Under the pieces are notes generated by a model. The model did not search any database. It had not been told where the DNA came from and was given only the letters and a program-made list of their open reading frames with translations. The position numbers and the translations under genes are program-made. Shown in pieces: positions 5,373 to 8,165 of a stretch of 8,165 nucleotides of DNA. This DNA is from Candidatus Galloscillospira excrementavium (GTDB lineage Bacteria; Bacillota; Clostridia; Oscillospirales; Oscillospiraceae), in NCBI GenBank assembly GCA_018711785.1, contig DVHW01000072.1, forward strand, positions 1 to 8,165, in the 5' to 3' direction. The first letter of the stretch is position 1, and every line of letters starts with the position of its first letter.

Positions 5373-6213
5373 GAAGTTTGAAAAGGGAAAGATGGTGCCG
5401 GTGCCCAGCCACTCCATCATCCCCGAGCGGGACCTGGACAAGTCCCCTATCCTGGAGTGCAGCCACCTGGGCATCGACTTCGGCGGGCTGCGGGCGGTGG
5501 ATGACTTCAACCTGACCATCGGCCGCACCGAGATCGCCGGCCTCATCGGCCCCAACGGCGCGGGCAAGACCACGGTGTTCAACCTGCTGACCAAGGTCTA
5601 CCAGCCCACCCGGGGCACCATCCTGCTGGATGGACTGGACACCGCGGGCAAGACCACCGCCCAGATCAACCGCATGGGCATCGCCCGCACCTTCCAGAAC
5701 ATCCGGCTGTTCTCCAACCTGTCGGTGGAGGACAACGTGAAGATCGGCCTGCACAACCAGGAGAAGTACTCCGCCCTCACCGGCGTGCTGCGCCTGCCCA
5801 AGTACTGGCGGCAGGAGAAGGCCGCCCACGAGCGGGCCATAGAGCTGCTGGGCATCTTCGGTATGCAGGACCTGGCGGGCCACAAGGCGGGGAGCCTGCC
5901 TTACGGCGCCCAGCGCCGGCTGGAGATCGTCCGTGCCCTGGCCACCAATCCCTCCCTGCTGCTGCTGGACGAGCCGGCGGCGGGCATGAACCCCTCCGAG
6001 ACCGCCGAGCTCATGGAGAACATCGTCAAGATCCGGGACACCTTCCAGATCGCGGTCCTCCTCATCGAGCACGACATGAAGCTGGTCATGGGGATCTGCG
6101 AGGGCATCTGCGTACTCAACTTCGGCCAGGTCATCGCCAAGGGCACCGCGGAGGAGATCCAGGCCAATCCCACGGTGATCGAGGCCTATCTGGGCAAGCG
6201 GAAAGGGGGCTGA
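5365..6213 (+). CDS. livG: Branched-chain amino-acid ABC transporter ATP-binding protein LivG
   Basis: A 282-residue ATPase that pairs with LivF to power import. Motifs: Walker A GPNGAGKTT at 62-70, Q-loop at TFQN (Gln111), a LivG-type signature SLPYGAQRR at 177-185 in place of LSGGQ, Walker B LLLLDEP at 198-204 with Glu203, the LivG hallmark AAGMNPSET at 205-213, and the H-loop His236. All catalytic residues are present. About 28 residues precede the first beta strand (ILECSHLGIDFGG), longer than in typical LivG; the extension is basic at first, then proline-rich. An internal Met10 (ATG at 5392) has AAAAGGG nearby and is a possible alternative start. I kept 5365 because its ATG overlaps the livM stop in the usual coupled way and a G-rich stretch (5351-5357) precedes it. 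Confidence 0.94.
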   Translation: MAKKFEKGKMVPVPSHSIIPERDLDKSPILECSHLGIDFGGLRAVDDFNLTIGRTEIAGLIGPNGAGKTTVFNLLTKVYQPTRGTILLDGLDTAGKTTAQINRMGIARTFQNIRLFSNLSVEDNVKIGLHNQEKYSALTGVLRLPKYWRQEKAAHERAIELLGIFGMQDLAGHKAGSLPYGAQRRLEIVRALATNPSLLLLDEPAAGMNPSETAELMENIVKIRDTFQIAVLLIEHDMKLVMGICEGICVLNFGQVIAKGTAEEIQANPTVIEAYLGKRKGG

Positions 6214-6217
6214 CGAC

Positions 6218-6910
6218 GTGCTGAAGGTCAACGACATCAATGTGTACTACGGCAGCATCCACGCCATCAAGGGGGTCTCCTTCGAGGTCAACGACGGGGA
6301 GATCGTCACCCTCATCGGCGCCAACGGCGCGGGGAAGTCCACTATCCTGAACACCATCTCCGGCCTGCTCCACTCCCAGACCGGGTCCATCGAGTTTATG
6401 GGAGAGTCCATCCAGTCGGTGCCCGCCCATAAGCTGGTGGCCAAGGGCCTGGCCCAGGTGCCCGAGGGGCGGCGCATCTTCCTGCAGATGACGGTGGAGG
6501 AAAACCTGGAGATGGGGGCCTTCACCCAGCCCCGGGCGGACAACCTGGAGCGGGTCTACGGCCAGTTCCCCCGGCTGAAGGAGCGCCGGCGGCAGGTGGC
6601 GGGCACCCTCTCCGGCGGCGAGCAGCAGATGCTGGCCATGGGCCGGGCCCTCATGTCCCATCCCAAGCTGCTGATGCTGGACGAGCCCTCCATGGGCCTG
6701 GCCCCCATCCTGGTGGACCAGATCTTTGACATCATCCGCTCCCTGCACCAGAGCGGGACCACCATCCTCCTGGTGGAGCAGAACGCCCAGATGGCCCTCA
6801 GCGTGGCCGACCGGGGCTATGTGCTGGAGACCGGGCACATCGTCACTACCGGCACCGGCGCCGCCCTGCTGGAGGACGAGAGCGTCAAGAAGGCCTATCT
6901 GGGCGGATAG
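6218..6910 (+). CDS. livF: Branched-chain amino-acid ABC transporter ATP-binding protein LivF
   Basis: A 230-residue ATPase, the second nucleotide-binding subunit. Walker A GANGAGKST lies at 34-42, and the LivF-specific VPEGRRIF at 81-88. The ABC signature LSGGEQQMLAMGRAL is at 131-145, and Walker B LLMLDEPSMGLAP at 151-163 has Glu156. The H-loop position is Gln188 in LLVEQNA, which is normal for LivF rather than a defect. The protein begins with a GTG codon: AAAGGGGGC (6202-6210) lies 7 bases upstream and no in-frame ATG precedes the conserved N-terminus. Only 4 bases separate it from livG. It is the last gene of the operon and is followed by an intrinsic terminator. Confidence 0.95.
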   Translation: MLKVNDINVYYGSIHAIKGVSFEVNDGEIVTLIGANGAGKSTILNTISGLLHSQTGSIEFMGESIQSVPAHKLVAKGLAQVPEGRRIFLQMTVEENLEMGAFTQPRADNLERVYGQFPRLKERRRQVAGTLSGGEQQMLAMGRALMSHPKLLMLDEPSMGLAPILVDQIFDIIRSLHQSGTTILLVEQNAQMALSVADRGYVLETGHIVTTGTGAALLEDESVKKAYLGG

Positions 6911-6942
6911 GCGGGGCGGAGGCTCCCACAAAAAGCGAGAAA

Positions 6943-6986
6943 AAGCAGGCGGCTGTCCCGCTCGGGGCAGCCGCCTGCTTCTCTTC
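6943..6986 (+). terminator. Intrinsic terminator of the liv operon, probably bidirectional
   Basis: A 17-bp stem, AAGCAGGCGGCTGTCCC (6943-6959) against GGGGCAGCCGCCTGCTT (6964-6980), includes one G-U pair and closes on the tetraloop GCTC. The plus-strand tail is CTTCTCTTCT, a mixed T/C tract. On the minus strand the tail reads CTTTTTCTCGCTTTTTG, which is richer in T, so transcripts from either side should stop here. It lies 32 bases after the livF stop. Confidence 0.9.
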
Positions 6987-7028
6987 TGCGCTTGGAGAAG
7001 AATCCCCCGAAACCGTTGGGGCCCAGGA

Positions 7029-7045
7029 CTCGACTGCGGGTCGAG
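7029..7045 (+). other. Small dyad between the terminator and the next promoter
   Basis: CTCGAC (7029-7034) and GTCGAG (7040-7045) are perfect complements around a 5-base loop. The flanking GGCCC (7020-7024) and GGGCC (7056-7060) could close an outer stem. No T tract or open frame of note is present. It lies upstream of the -35 hexamer at 7067, so a regulator-binding site is possible but unproven. I see nothing else in 6987-7066. Confidence 0.3.
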
Positions 7046-7066
7046 GAGCCAAAAGGGGCCATTTCC

Positions 7067-7095
7067 TTGACAGGGCGGCGGCAGAGAGCTACTAT
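7067..7095 (+). promoter_or_regulatory. Sigma-A promoter of the HTH-membrane protein gene
   Basis: TTGACA (7067-7072) is a perfect -35, followed by a 17-base spacer and TACTAT (7090-7095), a four-of-six -10. The start should be near 7102, leaving a GC-rich leader of about 90 bases before the ATG at 7191. Confidence 0.75.
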
Positions 7096-7102
7096 GTCAG
7101 GC

Positions 7103-7161
7103 GTGGGCGGCGCGCCCCACCCCCGCCACCTGTTCCCGCCCGGCAGACGCCGGGACCGGGC
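7103..7161 (+). promoter_or_regulatory. Structured 5' leader of the HTH gene
   Basis: GTGGG/CCCAC (7103-7107 with 7116-7120) forms a first hairpin. CCCGGC/GCCGGG (7139-7144 with 7149-7154) forms a second with loop AGAC. An alternative pairing, GCCCGG/CCGGGC (7138-7143 with 7156-7161), excludes the second stem. The ribosome-binding site AGGAGGT (7177-7183) is downstream of all of these. It does not match a riboswitch that I recognise, and high GC content makes some pairing expected by chance. Confidence 0.35.
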
Positions 7162-7190
7162 AGGGGAGAAACCGACAGGAGGTCCTCTTG

Positions 7191-8165
7191 ATGGACGAGA
7201 AAAAATCCTTCGGCGCGTATATCCGCCGAAAGCGCCAAAGCGCCGGACTGACCCAGCGGGACCTGGCCCAGGCCCTCTATGTGACTGAGTCCACCGTTTC
7301 CAAGTGGGAGCGGGGGCTGTCCTATCCCGACGTGTCTCTGGTGACGGCCATCTGCCGGGAGCTGGGCATCTCGGAGCACGAGTTCTTCACCGCCTGCGAC
7401 GACGACGGTGCGGCGGCCCAGGCCCGGGCGGCCGCGGTGTGGAACGGAGTGGTGAAGGGCGTGCAGATCTTTTTTGCCGCCGCCTATGCGGCCGCGCTCA
7501 TTCCCTGCTTCATCTGCAACCTGGCCTTTGACGGCGGCCTGACCTGGTTCTGGATCGTGTTTGCCTCCCTGGCCCTGGCCTTCTGCCTGACCAACCTGCC
7601 CTTCCTGGTGCGGAAGGACCGGCTTGCGGTGTGCATGGGGGCGGCCTCCGGCTGTCTGCTCCTGCTCCTGCTGGCCTGCTGGGGCTTCACCGGCGGCTGC
7701 TGGGTGGGCGGCGCCATGGCCATCACCGCGGTCTGCCTGGCCCTGCCCTGGGGCGTATGGGCGGTGTGGCGGTTCTATGGCCGCCATGTGGCCCCCCTCG
7801 CCATGGGCATACTCACCCTCTGGGTCCCCATTCTGCTGGCCGTGATCTGCCTCTTCAGCCACGGGGACTGGCTGCTGGGCTTTGCCTATCCTATCGCCGC
7901 CTACGGCCTGGCCTTCCTCTGGCTCCTCTTTGCAGCGCTCTACTGGCTCCCGGCGGGGCCCTGGCTGAAGGCGGGCGTGTGCACCCTGCTGGTCACCTTT
8001 GTGGTGCCCCTGGGCAACTGCCTGTCCAACGCCATGATGCCGGAGCAGAAGGTGCCCGTGCTCTCTGACTACTTCGCATGGGGCGTTCTGTTCACCCAGG
8101 AGAGCGTCAACGGCTTTTCGTGGGTCAATGTGCTGGTGTTCGCGGTGATGCTCCTGTGCAGCGCG
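7191..8165 (+). CDS. XRE-type HTH protein with a multi-spanning membrane domain (3' end cut)
   Basis: 325 residues are visible in one open frame that reaches the window edge without a stop. Residues 8-63 are a Cro/CI-type helix-turn-helix: IRRKRQSAGLTQRDLAQAL, then the recognition helix region VTESTVSKWERGLSYPD and ICRELGISEHEFF. After a short Ala/Asp linker (69-88), about eight hydrophobic segments follow (roughly 91-111, 116-139, 147-167, 172-191, 200-221, 227-251, 259-279, and one starting near 311). Several carry Cys and Trp residues. This layout fits membrane-anchored XRE regulators, common in clostridia, that may sense envelope or membrane signals while binding DNA; the signal and targets are unknown. 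The start is fixed by AGGAGGT (7177-7183), 7 bases before the ATG. It has its own promoter and is insulated from livF by a terminator, so it need not regulate the transporter. Confidence 0.85.
   Translation, partial: MDEKKSFGAYIRRKRQSAGLTQRDLAQALYVTESTVSKWERGLSYPDVSLVTAICRELGISEHEFFTACDDDGAAAQARAAAVWNGVVKGVQIFFAAAYAAALIPCFICNLAFDGGLTWFWIVFASLALAFCLTNLPFLVRKDRLAVCMGAASGCLLLLLLACWGFTGGCWVGGAMAITAVCLALPWGVWAVWRFYGRHVAPLAMGILTLWVPILLAVICLFSHGDWLLGFAYPIAAYGLAFLWLLFAALYWLPAGPWLKAGVCTLLVTFVVPLGNCLSNAMMPEQKVPVLSDYFAWGVLFTQESVNGFSWVNVLVFAVMLLCSA

Noticed and set aside
1782..5594. A 1270-codon open frame on the minus strand, antisense to livK, livH and livM and the start of livG
   Set aside because: It has no domain motifs and is dominated by Gly, His, Asp, Gln and Val, the composition expected when GC-biased sense codons are read antisense. 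The plus strand carries five clear family matches with ribosome-binding sites.
6779..6787. LivF lacks the H-loop histidine (Gln188)
   Set aside because: VEQNA is the normal LivF version of this motif, so this is not a sign of a degenerate ATPase.
5335..6931. Large minus-strand open frames antisense to livG and livF (5335-6240 and 6131-6931)
   Set aside because: They mirror the conserved ATPase genes, show the same antisense composition and have no ribosome-binding site or recognisable domain.
7092..7862. A 256-codon minus-strand frame antisense to the HTH-membrane gene
   Set aside because: It has no motifs and a low-complexity Gly/Gln/His composition, and it conflicts with a plus-strand gene that has a promoter, AGGAGGT and an intact HTH domain.

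Overview
The window looks like chromosome from a GC-rich member of the Bacillota, most plausibly a gut Oscillospiraceae-type clostridium (Flavonifractor/Lawsonibacter-like). This placement is an inference. It rests on the GC-rich coding sequence, strong purine ribosome-binding sites such as AAAGGAGGT, a lipoprotein-type substrate-binding protein with the short signal peptide and glycine/threonine/proline linker common in Gram-positives, and consensus sigma-A promoters. Nothing here points to a prophage, transposon, CRISPR array or integrative element.

Layout. (1) 1-62, minus strand: the 5' four-fifths of a tRNA-Val(GAC) running off the left edge, with a perfect TTGACA-17-TATAAT promoter at 77-105. 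(2) 208-1825, plus strand: an extended -10 promoter, then an alpha/beta-hydrolase esterase (258-1073) and, 17 bases later, a short-chain dehydrogenase/reductase of the FabG/YmfI type (1091-1825). (3) 1826-1958: an AT-richer regulatory gap holding a perfect consensus promoter buried in a 10-bp inverted repeat, plus a second inverted repeat that competes for the same bases. (4) 1959-6910: a complete branched-chain amino-acid (LIV/HAAT family) ABC importer in the order livK-livH-livM-livG-livF. The last four genes are tightly packed (9-base gap, 8-base overlap, 4-base gap). The 150-base gap between livK and livH contains two strong adjacent RNA hairpins. (5) 6943-6986: a 17-bp intrinsic terminator closing the operon. 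(6) 7067-8165: a promoter, a structured leader and an XRE-type helix-turn-helix protein fused to a many-spanning membrane domain, cut by the right edge.

How the genes work together. LivK is a membrane-tethered lipoprotein that captures the amino acid. LivH and LivM form the membrane channel, and LivG and LivF are the paired ATPases. The livK promoter is close to perfect, so control is more likely to be by repression at the overlapping inverted repeat than by activation. The tandem hairpins after livK fit a device that gives more binding protein than permease. The hydrolase and SDR upstream probably form their own small operon with no evident metabolic link to the transporter.

I did not find a convincing undescribed system. 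The observations most worth following are non-coding: the 26-position hairpin at 3270-3334, whose wobble pairs fit only the plus-strand RNA, and the nested inverted repeats around the livK promoter.
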